Translations under genes and position numbers: made by a program
The notes under the pieces: generated by a model
Seen by the model: the letters and a program-made list of their open reading frames with translations, nothing else
Databases searched by the model: none
Told to the model about the DNA's origin: nothing
Source: Anas platyrhynchos
Lineage: Eukaryota; Chordata; Aves; Anseriformes; Anatidae
Direction of reading: 5' to 3'
Assembly (NCBI RefSeq): GCF_047663525.1
Contig: NC_092587.1
Location: 144,700,001-144,764,000, forward strand
Length of the DNA stretch: 64,000 nt
Part shown: piece by piece, positions 33,315-47,000 of the stretch
How the letters are laid out: every line of letters starts with the position of its first letter
How positions within the stretch are numbered: position 1 is the stretch's first letter

Positions 33315-36300
33315 GTAGGCGGCGGGGCTGCGGCTGAGGCAGAGGCTGAGGGGGGGGTGCGGGGACGGTTGGGGACGGTTGAGGACGGTTGGGGGGGGGC
33401 GAGCGGGGACCCCCCAACCCTCAGTGTCTCCCCTCACCCCCGCTGTGTCCCCACCCCCGGTGCCAGGCAGCGGGAAGGTGACCCGAGGCGGGCAGGCAGG
33501 CGGCAGCCGCGTACCTTGCCCTTTTTTGGGCTGCGGGAGGACACGCAGCGCCCCCCCCCCTCCGTGTCCCTCTGTCCGTCCCGCTGTCTGTCCCCTCACG
33601 TCTGGGGTTGTGGCGTTTTTGGGGTCCCCCCCCCACACACCCCCGACCCCCCGGCTCAGGGGTTTGGATAACGAGGAGTTGGGGTCTGGTGTCCGAGGTT
33701 TTGTCAGAAGTGAGGGGGTTTTGTCCCAAAAGACCCTTCTGGTGGTGGTTTCTGGGGTGTTACGCAAAAAATAAGCTTTATGGGTGCCTGATTATATAAA
33801 ATTGGGGAAAAAAATGCCGTTTGTATCTTGCCTGTGCCACGCGTTGCGTGTCCTGAGTTCATCTGTAGGATCCGCGTGTGCCCCAGAGATAAGGAGGCAG
33901 CCCTAGGATGGGGCTGTGAGCCCAAACCTGCAGTGCTCCCCGTCCCGCTCCTGCTTAGGACACCCCCATCCAGCCTCGTCCTCCAGGCAGCCCTAAGCAG
34001 CTTCAGACAAATTTCTCAGATAAGACATCCTGGTCCGACAGCTACGCCAAGCGTGGCTTAGCCGAATCAGGTGGTGCCAAAACACGATAAAAAAAAGAGT
34101 TGGATGTAGGCAACCTCCTTTTTACCACAGAATCACGCTGACCGATGTTAACAGCAGGTTTGCTCCCCCCCAAAAAAAAATCCCATCTCCAACCTCTTTT
34201 TTTATCCCATAAACTTGGGGGTGTTGCAGAGAGGCGGCTACTGCAATTAGCCCTCATTAAGAGGGACCCCTCCGTGGCTCCTCCGTGCTGCTGCAACAGG
34301 CCACTATTTTGATTAATGTGCTAATAGTGTAAATAGCTTTTTTTCAGAGTAAATTAAAGTTTTAGATCATGTTTACGGGAACTTTGTGGACTCGCTGCAG
34401 CATTCAGCAAACCTCTGGGGTGTGTGTGCTTTATTTTCTTTCGGTCTTGCATCTTCTGATGGCAAAAGTTACTAGTTGCTAACAAAAAGATGTGAGAAAT
34501 GCTTCTGACTTTCAGTTGATCACTTAAAATGATTAAACTTTGAATTAGCGCTAGCAAATCAGGAAAACCTTTAAGCACATTTCTCACTTTCTCCATTCAC
34601 AGAGGGCTTGTACAGGACCTGAGAATCTGTACATCAGGCCTGTGTGATTCCTTGTTTATATGTTTATGTTTTCAGAAGATAGCCCTATAGTTATATGATG
34701 AAATTTGTGTTTGCTGATGTTACAGAAAAGCTGATGTTACAGAAAAGACGCTTGCATAGAAGGCGTAAGTCTATTACTGACAGAATATTTTTTGCTAAAA
34801 ATGTACGTGTAGATGCTGTCGTTTCGACTTTCAGAATAAAATGCTGTCTTTTTAACTGCAGAAGAACGAGGCTTTGTCTTCCCATAATTCTGAAGTGAAG
34901 GTTACCATCAACAAGAAAACTAAACCCTTTTAACTATAGGCGTTAGTAGTAGAATGCTGAAACAAACTTCTGGATTAGCTTCATTGGCTTTCCTGCTTCT
35001 TTTGCATCCCAAAGCATAAGCTTAAATCGTCACAGAAGGACAAGGTCCGGCAGTTTATGGCATTTACCCAGGCTGGGGAAAGGACTGCTATATACTGCTT
35101 AATGCAGAATGAGTGGAAACTAGAAGTGGCAACAGACAACTACTTCCAGAACCCAGACTTGTACTACAAAGAATCCATGAAAAATTCAGTAGACAGGAAG
35201 AAATTAGAACAATTGTATAATCGATACAAAGGTAAGGCTTCTTTTTTTTTTTGTGTTGGGTTTCATTTGTTTTTTTAAATTTCCTTTGGGGTGGTATTGC
35301 TACTCTTCCCTCTGCTAACTTGTGCTTCTTACTCTGTACGTAGCAGGGAGGTAAGAACGAGAGAGGTTTTAAATGTTCTCAGTATTCCGATACACAGCTT
35401 TCTTAGGTATTCCTGTAGAGTTTCAAATAAATTCACAACAGAAAACTAAACCTGTCATGAAGAAAGTCTCAGCTACGTATTGTAGAAATGAGAGTAGAGC
35501 TTATTATGGAACTGGATTTATTGCTGGTGGCTGCTATTAAATATATCTGTGATGCACTTTGGGTGGCAAAATAATACACATGAGTCCTGTACAAATATTT
35601 GGGGGAGTTAATTTAGTTCCAAGATGGTAGTATTTCTATACATCGAAATCAAAAGCGTGTCGGGTAACATTATGGCTAGAAGCCTGACTAAAGAGTAAAA
35701 TGAGAAAACTCAAAAAGTAGTCTTGAAACTCCATCCTTAATTTATTCTTCCTGCTTGCCTATGACAGCAAAAATGATGCCTGTGTTCAGAGAGGCGTGGA
35801 GGGAAAACCATAGGGAAGCAGGTTAAAGGCAGAGTTGTTTCTTTTTCCTTTGATTTTGGAGCATTGTTAAAAAGATAGGAAAAATAAAAGGAATAGGGAA
35901 AAAAAAAGTCATGTAAGAATGTATGTAAAAATGTGAGCGATCAAGGTAACAGGGACTTCTGAAATGTGGCCATCTGATGGGAACACATGTGTTCTTTACA
36001 TGTTCATGCAGAGTGCACTGGAAGCATCATTACCAGTCACTGCTGAGATCCATAAACCTTGTGTTTTAAAAAAATGGACTCCTCAAAATTAATCAGCTAT
36101 GATTTCACATACTTTTCTACTTGTAGTATGTAGCCTGCTTCACATATACTACATCTTACTCTTACAATAGTATTTCCACTTCTTTTTTTCTACTCTTTAA
36201 ACCACACATTCTCTTTTAAATATAGACACTCTTCAATATCTTCAGTATTTTGTTAAAAGGTGGCAATGAGTTGTGGGAGAGACAAAGAATCAGCAAAACT

Positions 36301-39300
36301 GTAGCATTTCCTCTGAGAAGGTGGAAAAAGTTGGATTAATGAACCACTCTTTGTTTTTAGTATGTGTCTGTATCTCTTTCTCTCAGTCCTTTGCTTGAAA
36401 ATATATATACCAATTCACAAATGCTGCCAAGAATATCTAAATCTTAAAAAATCACAAATTTATTTCTTATTCATAATATTATAGCAATGGAAACTAGCAT
36501 TTATTTTTGTCAAAGAGAAGTCTATCCAGTTATGTCTGTGTTTTGGTTAGCAGCACACCTTTTGTGTTCTCCTGCAAATCACAGTAAGCTTGTAAACTTA
36601 ACAAAACTTTCACAAGGTTTAAGAGACAGCAGACTTGATTAGGCACCGAGGGAAAGGTGCTTAGATGTAGCTTAAACTTCACACGGCCTCTCAACAAGAT
36701 GGGATCTCTGTTTTCACTAGGGTTTATAGAATTACTACGTACATGGCATTATATTCTGAAATCTGAGATGAGAGGTCTTTCATTTGCTGTGCCCCCTTGG
36801 TGGTAGTTGTCTTATCTGTTTATCTAGCAGCTTTATCAAAGCAACAAATTCATTTTTGTTCCCAATCACTTGGATGACATGCAGCATGATAAGGATGTCC
36901 TTGTTGAAATGCATCAAAATGTTTCCAGTGATTTTTCAGAACACACACACACTTTTTGCCTTCATATCTTCAGTTATTCCCAAGTTATATAAAAAAAGCA
37001 TTTTGTCACAGAACTAGATCTGGCACACAGTAGAATTGTTACTTGTTATTCCTGCTCAAAAGTCCATAATAATTCTTTGTGTAATGGGTGTAAACCTTTG
37101 CTAAATTAACTTTCCCTTTTTAGTATGTTTGCTACTGTAGCTGTGTCTGGAAAAGTGAAAGAGATCTTATGTCAACAAAACAAAAAAAGGTTTCTTAAAC
37201 TGGCTTTTTGATCAGTCATAGAATAAGGACTTAAAGTAGTGTAGTTGAAAATCTTACCAGCTTAAGGGATTAATTTTTTAAGCTTACTCGAGGGATACCT
37301 CAAGTCTTGAGAATGAAAGGTGTAATTTTTAGTGGTTTTTTTTTTTTTTTTTTTTTTTTTAAGAGAGAACTCTGTTACAGTTACAGCATTGTTACCAACC
37401 CTAACATTCAGGTAGTGTGGTGCTGATCTTAAAGAAGGTACTTAGTACTAGTGAAACATAACATTTTCTAAGTTGTATTGTTTATCATAAGCCACTAGTG
37501 TGCTGAGGCATCATTTGAGCAATGCTGTGGTGATTTTCCTGGCTTGCAATGAAAAACCAAAAATATTTCAGTGTACACTTGTAGTGTATTCTCATCTGCC
37601 ACTAGCAGGAAAAAATCTCTGGGAAGTTTTTGTTTAGTTGTTTTTTGTTTTGTTTTGTTTTTTTTTTAAGTTAGCCATGTGCTAACCAGTAAATACATTG
37701 TGCAGGTGGATGTATTTATCAGCCTTGCTGCATTGTAGATTCAGTCAGGCATTTCTTCCTGTAAATTTGGATCTTGCGTGGAGCATTGTGGGAAAGAAGA
37801 CAAAACTGCTTTGTTAAACCTAGCTTGTACATTTAGGAAAAAGTTGTGATCCAATTCGTAAGGAAGTTTGCAGAATACTTGATCTACCTACTGAATAACG
37901 AGATTTCAAGTGAAGCTTATGTAAAACCAAAGACCTGTGATATGCAGCATATCAGAGCTGTGCTGATGACTATTGGTAAATGATTTTATGAATAATTATA
38001 ATTCTCCTCTTTGTGTTTTGAATTGCAGACCCGCAAGATGAAAATAAAATCGGCATTGATGGGATTCAGCAGTTCTGTGATGATTTAAGCCTGGACCCTG
38101 CCAGTATCAGTGTTCTGGTTGTAGCATGGAAGTTCAGGGCAGCTACTCAGTGTGAATTTAGTAAAAAAGAATTTGTAGATGGCATGACAGAGCTGGGGTG
38201 AGTATCAGTTTCTTCATGGTTCAAAATGTAATGCTCTCAGTTTCTGTGTAAAATATTTTGATTAAATCAAGTGTGAAGCTTTGAAAAGCTGGTAGTGATG
38301 GTGCCAAGCTTAACAGGTTCTAAAGGCCGGTAGTGCCAGTTTTCTGTAAACTGGTGCTTTACTGCAAAATATTAATGGTAGAAGCAAAATAATTCTAAAC
38401 AGTACAGCAAGATATGCTGATCTTTTTATGTAACTTACATAAATACATGTATGATCGTGTTACGGTTTTGTTGGATGCCATGCTGTTAACAGATGAACAT
38501 CACTGGAGAAGCTTCAAATAAAAAGAAAAATCTCAGCATTGAGAAGAAATAGCACAGCAGAGAAGAACTTTCCATTCTTTATCTTCTCACCACCAAATGG
38601 AACTCTTTCTTTTTACCAGTTTTACAAAATATAGTTTTCTTTTATTGCCTTCTATGCTAGATACTTCATTTGTAGAGAATATCTCTAAGGAACTGAAATA
38701 AAAATGAGAGTACCAGTGGTAGAAAAAAGTTATTTGCTCTGACTGTGACATAACTAATAAAAGATTTTTTTTTCCTTCCTGAATTATTGAACTGGTCTGG
38801 AGAGTAGACAGAGGCTAAAACCTAACCCTCCTGTTTAGCAATAAAATCAAGCATTTATTACCATAAATTAATATTTTATGTATAACTCTTTAGAAGAAAT
38901 GTTGTATTAATTATATGTATCATTTTGACCCTTATATAAAATACATATGTGTATATATATTTTTTAACAGATTACATTAGGTAAGTGAGAAAGTACAGTT
39001 TATTGTGCATACTTTTAGTTGTTAAATAACTTAATTTGGTTTAGAATGACACTTCATTAATACCTTTCTACAGTAGAGCAACTGCGAGCAAATGTAGTAG
39101 CTGTTTCTTGAAGCAGGGGTCCTAGCAGTCTGTTGTTATTGACTTGTGTCTAAGCTTTCCTTTTCAGGTAAGGATTTTCAGAAAATGATGAAAGATCTTT
39201 TAACATCATCTGAACTCCACTGCTTTATTTTGTCCCTTTCAGTCTGGGTTTTGGATAGATTCAGAATAGTTACGACTTTCTAGCCATGGAGAAGTCAAGC

Positions 39301-42300
39301 AGTTATGCTGTTACATTGAAGGCTGCCAGCATTATTTGATTTAACTGATTTAAAAATAAAAAGATTTTGCTAATCCTCCTATGGTTTCTGGCTTGGATGT
39401 TATTTTGTAACTTCATTGTTATGTTGATCTTATGTCCTGTATGATATGTTTCACAGAGGTCTGTGAATTTTACCTCTCTGTCCATTTTAGAGTTCTTGGA
39501 AGCATAATCTGGTCATACCTGCTTGGCACTGGTATGCTGCTTATTGATAATTTGGAATGCTTTTTGTTACATACAGGATGTGCAGCATCTGTGGTTTGTT
39601 AGCATTGAACACAGGTTAAGATTTGAATGAAAAGACATTCCTTGAGGCTTAGTCCACATAGCACTGTCAGGGTGTGAATGGGAAGCAGAAGGAAGGCATG
39701 TTAAGTGTTCCTATTGTTAGGTAGATCATGTCCCCAGGAAACTGAAGCTCTCAGTTGAAAACTTGGCAAAATTCCTCATCTTTCCTCTACCAGGTACTGT
39801 TAGAGACAAGGGAGGGTTGTTTTTTTTTAAATCTGTAACATGCAAGATATTTAGAACAACATCTGCATTGTATAGATTTTTCTATACCCATCCATTCTTT
39901 AATAAAATTGTTATTGAAGTTTTAAAATAAATGCAATCGTTTAGGTACTGAGAAATTTTATCTGCAAGATTTTCTGAAATCAGTTTCCGTCTCTTTGAGT
40001 ATCAAGGTGCAGTTCAGAGCATTGGTAATATCCTGTAGATCTTGAATATGCATTTGATTCCTTGATGTGGGGAAAACCCTTTTTCTTCTAAAATTGCATC
40101 TTGTCGGGTCATACACTTTCACAGGAAATACTTCAGTTGTGTCAAGGGATGTGTTTCTGTTAGAGTCTCAGTAACCTGATCCCATCTTAGTGTACCTGTG
40201 CCAAGCTGTTAAACACCTTGTCAGCCTTCAAAGTATTGTCAAAGGCTCTTTTTTTTTTCCCCAGGTTTTATCTGTAGGTATACAGTGGTGGCAAGCAGAT
40301 GTTTGCAAATAGTTCATTTTGTTGGAAAGTCCTCTATCAAGATTAGCTGTAAAAATAGCACGCAGTTCTTAATTTATGTAGAACAGGGAACAAATAAAGT
40401 GTAATTAGATTAAAACATTAAGCTTATGTTACAACAGCTATGAAAGGGAAGGGAGGACTTATTAGTGTTAGGTCAGAGGTCGGACTCGATGATCTTGAGG
40501 TCTCCTTCAACCTAGAAATTCTGTGATCATGTTGTGTCCTTCTGAAGGCCTATATGTATTGTTCTACCTAAAAATGTTTAGTAAAAGATTGTCATATTTT
40601 TTTAAATTCTACGTTGAGACACTGTTTTTATCTTAACTACTCTTTTGTTTTACTCTGAAACTGAAAAAATCCTTTAATTATATATAAATATTGTAATCTC
40701 TCTGTCAACAGGTGTGACACCACAGAAAAACTAAAAGCTCTATTGCCGCGACTGGAACAAGAACTGAAGGATCCAACAAAGTTCAAAGATTTTTATCAAT
40801 TTACTTTCAACTTTGCTAAAAACCCTGGACAAAAAGGTCTAGGTAAGTAGAAAAAAAATGAGAAAATATCTACAGACAGTGAACTCGATTCCAAATTCTT
40901 CCAATAATATAATTGTCTCATTGGCAATTGTATAATAAATTCGTTATTGATTATTTTTTCCTGACTTTTCCTCTTACCCTTCTTTTCTCAATTAATCTCT
41001 TCTTTAATGTCCCCTTGGTACAGATAATTTAAAAGGGTTTTCTGCTAGCTTTGACGTTCTCTCTCTTCTTGTCAAAGGAAGCTCCTGCAGTTCTTAGACC
41101 CCGATGTAATTTTTTGTTTAAAAAATGTTTAAAAAAAAAAAGTGGTTTTTTGTTTTTTAAAAAAAGACTTTGCTAATGAGCTCCTCGTGTTTGTTTTGCT
41201 CAGAATAAAGCTGAAACAAAATCTCCATATCAGCTTGAAAAGAGGGAGAAAACACCAGGCAAAAGATATTGTCCTTTCAAGAATTGTTAGCTTTAGCCCA
41301 CAGCTTTTATGTAAAGTTTCTAAAATAAGTAATACGGATTTGGTTCAAAGCTAGTGAGCAGAAATAGGCATATGATGTATGAAGTATTACGTTGTTCTCT
41401 AAAGTTTGAGATTGTTCCAGTCCGTGGCTTGTATTGTTGGAGTGAAAAGGACATGTAATTTAAATTCCAATCTTTTATTCTCTATTCAAAAATCCAATTT
41501 TTATATTCAAATGAAAAGTTTGTGAATAGATGGGGAAAATTGTAAGATAAAACTTCAAATATATGTCCACTTCCAAAAGACCCTGTTCTGTGTGTAGAAC
41601 AGCATCATGTCATCATCCCTGTACGCTTGTGCAACGGTTAAAAAGTGTGGGGATTATTTTTGGTTTCTTTGTTTTTTGTTTTAAGCCTAGCCACTTTGTG
41701 TGTCTACATTGCTTGGCAAGCATGTTAACAAAAACTCTTTCTCAAAAATTGTTCAAAGAAGTGGGAAGGAGAAGCAGAATATTTAGACCTTCTCGAGCAG
41801 TGGTGTCTGTACCTCATTCTTTACTTGCAGTAATAATCTCTTGAATTTTTTGCTGTCTTTTTTTTTTTCAGCTGTGGACAGCTTTTAGTCAGTGTCCTAT
41901 TTTCTTTATCTTTTGCAGCAATTTCTTCTTTTATTACATATGTCTTCCTTGCATCACATGCCACCTTTCTAGACACAAATGAAATAGTCCAGTAGAGGTT
42001 CTGTGGAGGTGGTTAGAGTTCAAGTTCATCACCTAGTTGCTCATTTTCTTGCTTTTGCATTAAAAACCCCAGCTCTATCAGCCTGCAGCGTAAAAAAAAA
42101 AAAAAAGTAGGTTGGTTACAGCTGAGGTTGGAATTTATGGGACACCTAAAGAAATATTACAAATGGCTTCCTGTTTTAATTGGCCCCCCTCCAACTTGAA
42201 ACTCGTGTACTGGGGAAATAGGACGCAAAAGCTTTTCACCTAAGCCTGTACAAAGAGGGGGGAGGGAGGGAAGGCAGCCCAACCCAGGTTATGGAACTGA

Positions 42301-44054
42301 ATGTACTGTTTATTTGACATGAGGAGGAAAAAGGAAACTTAGTTGTGTTCCATTACTTCTGTTTATTTGGTATGGAAGCCCTTCCATTTATGTCTGTCTT
42401 CCCTGTTTTGTAAGAATGGTACTTTTCAGCAATAAAACGCCGAAGTGCCTTCTTGCACTAGAAGTTGAAGTGGTAGCAGAACTAAGCAGAAGAGAAAGAA
42501 AGCCAAGTGTAAAATACGCTGTAGAAAGAGTTGATTGGAACTGTTGCTGATTTCAGGTTTGAGGAATTTTAATAATTCTGCCAATACTTACTGTTCCTTA
42601 ATTTCAAGTAGTGCTTAGTTCACAGTATTTTGAGGACATTTTTGGTCAGACTTCTTTGGGGTTTCTTAAGGTTATTCTAGATACTAATTAAATCCGATCA
42701 GGTGCTACTTATTTCAGCAGAGATACATGCTTCTCTCTGGTGTGAACTTGGGCCGCTCTAGGTTGAGTAGAAAAAGGTGCTGAGCAGGCATATTGACTGA
42801 TACTGTATTTTCTTCAGTTCTTGAGGTCAGTGATAGCTTAGCCAAAGAAAAATTAAAGCTGCATAGGTTTGGAGCTGGACTCTTTTCAAGGAATGCCATT
42901 GTGTTCAGTGGAGCGGGGAGAGAGAAGGAAAAAAAAATGCTGTTTGGTGTTTACTACATACTGTTTTCTGCTCTGATTATTCTAAAGGTTATTCCTGTTC
43001 TTTGGGGGAAAAACAAAACCAAAAAAAAAAAAAAAAAAGTAAGCAAAAGTTCAGACAGTTACCTTACAAGAGCATTTCTATGGGCTAAGAACTCTCTCTC
43101 TTCAGCTACCCCTAATACAGGATAAGGTCCTTTTTTATTTTACATCATCTTCTCTATATACTCTCTATTTTCTTCTATCTGTTCATCTTCCCTCTCTCTC
43201 TCCACAACTGCATGGAGTTGGGTGGTATTTGTGTCCCAGTGACTGCTGTCAAGGAGATGCAGGAACACATCTCACTCATGTACAAAGTGTGTTTCTTTCT
43301 TACTGACTTTGGAGCCTTGGCTCATGATGCTTTTATGGATTCAGTGCAGACAGAATGCACAACTTGATTTGTTACTAAATGAGCTGGTATAAACCTCAGC
43401 CTAGGTCCTTTTACAGTGTAGATCTCTTCTTCCTCCCTACATGCACATTAGATGACACGCAGTGCTGTGTAAACACAGGATGCTCCCAAGCAACTGTCCT
43501 AGCTGCTTGACTTAATTTTTTTTCTCATGTCATTCTGCAGCAGTGCTGTTTGCCCACAGACATTCACATTTGAATTATGACTTGAAGACTGAGAGGTCAG
43601 TAAGCTTATAGAAAGTAGAGATAAAAGTGAATAATGAAATGAAAATGACAAAAGGAATTATCTCTTGCCTGTCAGTTAAAAAAATATTTTAATATGATTT
43701 TTTTTTTTTTTGGAGGCCTGAAATATCCATTGCTTTTTTTTCTTTAGCTGTACTGGGAATTTAAATCACCAAGTCTGGTAGCACTTCTTGCTTAGAGCAG
43801 TGATCTGTCTGCTAAAAGAATATTACTTGATTCTCAGGAATACACATGACCTATGAATACTCATAGTTGAAAACTAACCAGGTTTGATGTTGTGTCATTG
43901 ACAATCACAAAATCCATATTTGTAGCAGATTGTTAATAACACAACTTATATAAAAGATGATGTAATTAAAATGGTAGGACCCTCCAGGCTAAGTGCTACC
44001 ACATTTTTTAACAGAAACAAAAAATGAGACGAGCTTGCCAGACGAATTTCTATA

Positions 44055-44090
<36 letters not shown>

Positions 44091-47000
44091 AACTTTGCTT
44101 ATTATTTTTCTTAAAACAGAAGCAGCAGTTATTACTTTATTTTTTCACCATCTCCACTGAAGAACATCAGGAAGTACAGTGAATCATGGGTTCCTTTTCA
44201 ATATGCCAGGCAGCCTTTCAGTTTAAAAGGTAAAGGATTGTTTAGTGCATTCCTTTGTGCCAGATGGGATCAAGTGCTACCAAAACGGTTCCTCGCAGAT
44301 GTTCTTCTACCCAAGTGTTCAGTGGTATGCTAGCAATGTATACCATCTTGTCTTTTTGGTTTCGGTAGTTATCTGCAAGATTTTAGATCTGTTAGCTGTA
44401 GTCCTCTAGCTGAAAAAGTTTGGAAGCTGCTGCCTTTGCTTAATAAGTTCTTAATTTTCTGACAACAGGTCTTGTACATCTGTGTCAATGCTTGCTCACA
44501 CTTATAGTTACTATTTTATATTGTTTTCTAGTGGACAGATTAAATCTATGTTTGTGAGATCTGAAGTTCAATACTTACACATCCAGAGTAAATATGTAGA
44601 AAAATGTTTTCTCACAGTTAGGAACAGCTTCTTACATATTTGGCAGGTAAATGTTTCTTCCCTTGGTCTCTAGGTTGAGTAAAACCAACTACTTCAAGAC
44701 ATTATATCTTCCAAGCCTCTGATCATGTGTATTTTCCATTGCAGTCTAATTGATCTAACTTTCTCCTGTCTTGTAGTACCCAAATAAGTTGGACTTTTCA
44801 TTTGCCTTAGGTACTTTGCTCCTTGTTTTACATCTCAATATTAAGTTTGCTTGTATTTTAACACTGATAATGTCAGCAGTTTGTGATCTATTATGTTACT
44901 GGGTTTCTGCAGAACTGCAATGCACCCAGTTGATTCCAGTCTTCCGTTTCTGCAGCTGATTAGTCCTACTAGCTGTATTACTTTGCATTTCTCCTTAGTG
45001 AAATCTTCCCCGTTTACTTTCAAGAGTTTTTTCAGTTTGTACAGATAACTTTGAATTCTAATCCTGTCTTCTACCGTGCTACACTTTTCCCAGGCTTTGT
45101 ATAAGTTGCAGATTTAACGAGGGTTTCATTTGTTTTCTCATCTGGGTTACTGAAGTGTTGGACAGCGTTAGGTACAGGCCTGACTCCTATGGACAAGTCA
45201 CGTTCTCCCAGTCTGGCAGAGAACTACTGAAATTCAATTTGAGTGTGGTCTCCCAGAAACTCCTTGGAATCTCAGATCTGGTAGGTAGCAGTTTGAGGGC
45301 GCTTCAGCATGCTCTAAATTTGATCGCATCTAGCTTCACTTTAACCATCAGCGCTTTCAGACTGAATTTCTAGTTCTTTTGGGGATTGCAGCCAGTAGTC
45401 AGTGAAGCTTTTTACCTGCAGCATATCTTGGAGGGAAAAAAAATCCACGTCCCAAACATTCCTCTTTTAGGAGATATCAGCAAAAGGTATAGTACCTCTC
45501 GTTACATCAGCTGACATTTGTAAGGGTAGGAGTGTAAGGGCCCAGAAGCTCTTCTTAGGAAGTTTTTTTGGTGATGAAAAAAGAATTTTTGGTGATTCCT
45601 GCCACGGTCATCTTCGTGGTACAGCGGATTTCACTGCAGGAAAGTGATTCTGGCTCTTTTGTTGCCGTTTTTTGTTTTATTTATTTTTAGAACAGCCTTT
45701 CTTCCACTGCTTCTTCAATTTCTTCCTGTAGTTCCACTCAGAACCAGTGCAAGAAATTCTGCCTGTACATAATTAGATGTGAAGAATCCTCTCCGGTAAA
45801 TTCAGTTGCATCGATTCTGTGAGGCCTCAAACTAGGCAAAGAGTTCAGTACATCGATATTAATTCCTAGAAACAGGACTGCCTTTTATAGGAGTCTCTTT
45901 TCCACAGTTAACCTGGTGATACTAGGGAATTTTTCTTTCTATCTGTAGGCTCCATAGTCTCATCTAACTTGAATATTCCATTTATTTTTATTAATACTGT
46001 CAAGTAGTTTGCTTCAGGAAGGAATATACTCTTTAAAGAAGTAAAAAGTGGTACTAGTACCCCTAGGTGATAGCTTATATAAGCAGTGAAATGCAGGAAA
46101 CAAAAGCATATTGCATGAGGTCTACCATGATTTCCTTTAAACAGAAAAACATGCTCTGATTAATGTCACTTAGGACCCAGCTGTCATGTCTGATACACCT
46201 GAATCGATTTGGTTGTTGGCTAAGAGGAAGATGAATGTTTATGACTGTTAAGGCTACTGCCCTCTAAGTGGTAGGCAACTCAGGAAGAAAGATAACAAGG
46301 TTTCATGCAGCAATGGCTGAATATTGGACCTGGCAGACACAGTATTTGGATATATTAAACTGCATCTGAGTGCCTTGTTTGAATCTTTGAGATAATATAA
46401 AAGGTGCAGTTTATTAAGGTCCAATTTGCCAGGAAACTTAGGCAAAGGATTATTATGAATAACTAGTTTTGCCTGTGTATCTGCTTCCTCGTGGTCTTGC
46501 TAGTATATATGTTATAATAACTGTTAAGTTTTGGAGAGGTTTATCTCACCTTCTACTCCCAAAGATTAACTTTTTCTACTGCAGTCTGAGTGATGTTTTA
46601 CATCCTAGCTCTTGCGTGATAACTGTAGTAAAGAACAGTATTGCAGATCTTCTGTTGTGTTGTGTATAGAGCAGTTGCGATTGCTAAGGACACTGCTCAA
46701 GGTCAAAACAAGGCCTTAGCCCTATCTTTCTTTTTGGTTTTGTTTTTTAAACCTGTTACTTATTGTGAGTCTCTTAATGGATCTCCCTTTGAGCCCCAAC
46801 AAGATGTGTTCCAGCGATTCCTCATGCTCAGGACTCTTACTACAGTTTGTTTCAGCACAGTGGAGGAACTTAATGCGTTCCTTCACGGTCTTCGGCTTCT
46901 TTTCAACATGGAGACAAAAAGCAGATTGGGTCCTTCGTCGCTCCTTTGTGGTCCCTTCGCCTACTTACTGGCTCAAAAGGTTGTGCTTCCTTCTCTCTGC

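Larger units (their letters stand above)
32740..33500. promoter_or_regulatory. CpG-island bidirectional promoter of TMCO3 (-) and DCUN1D2 (+)
   Basis: GC-rich, CpG-dense sequence separates the first exons of two divergent genes. The TMCO3 leader donor is at 32921 and the DCUN1D2 start codon at 33312, so both starts lie within a few hundred bases. There is no clear TATA box in the core. Two ZNF143/THAP11 motifs and GC boxes are present. Long open frames here reflect GC-rich composition and are not treated as genes. Confidence 0.85.

Noticed and set aside
32749..33318. Long open frame (about 189 codons) across the CpG island, and several others at 32.35-33.77 kb on both strands
   Set aside because: GC-rich sequence lacks stop codons by composition; the translations are low complexity and overlap the promoter and first exons of two well-supported genes.
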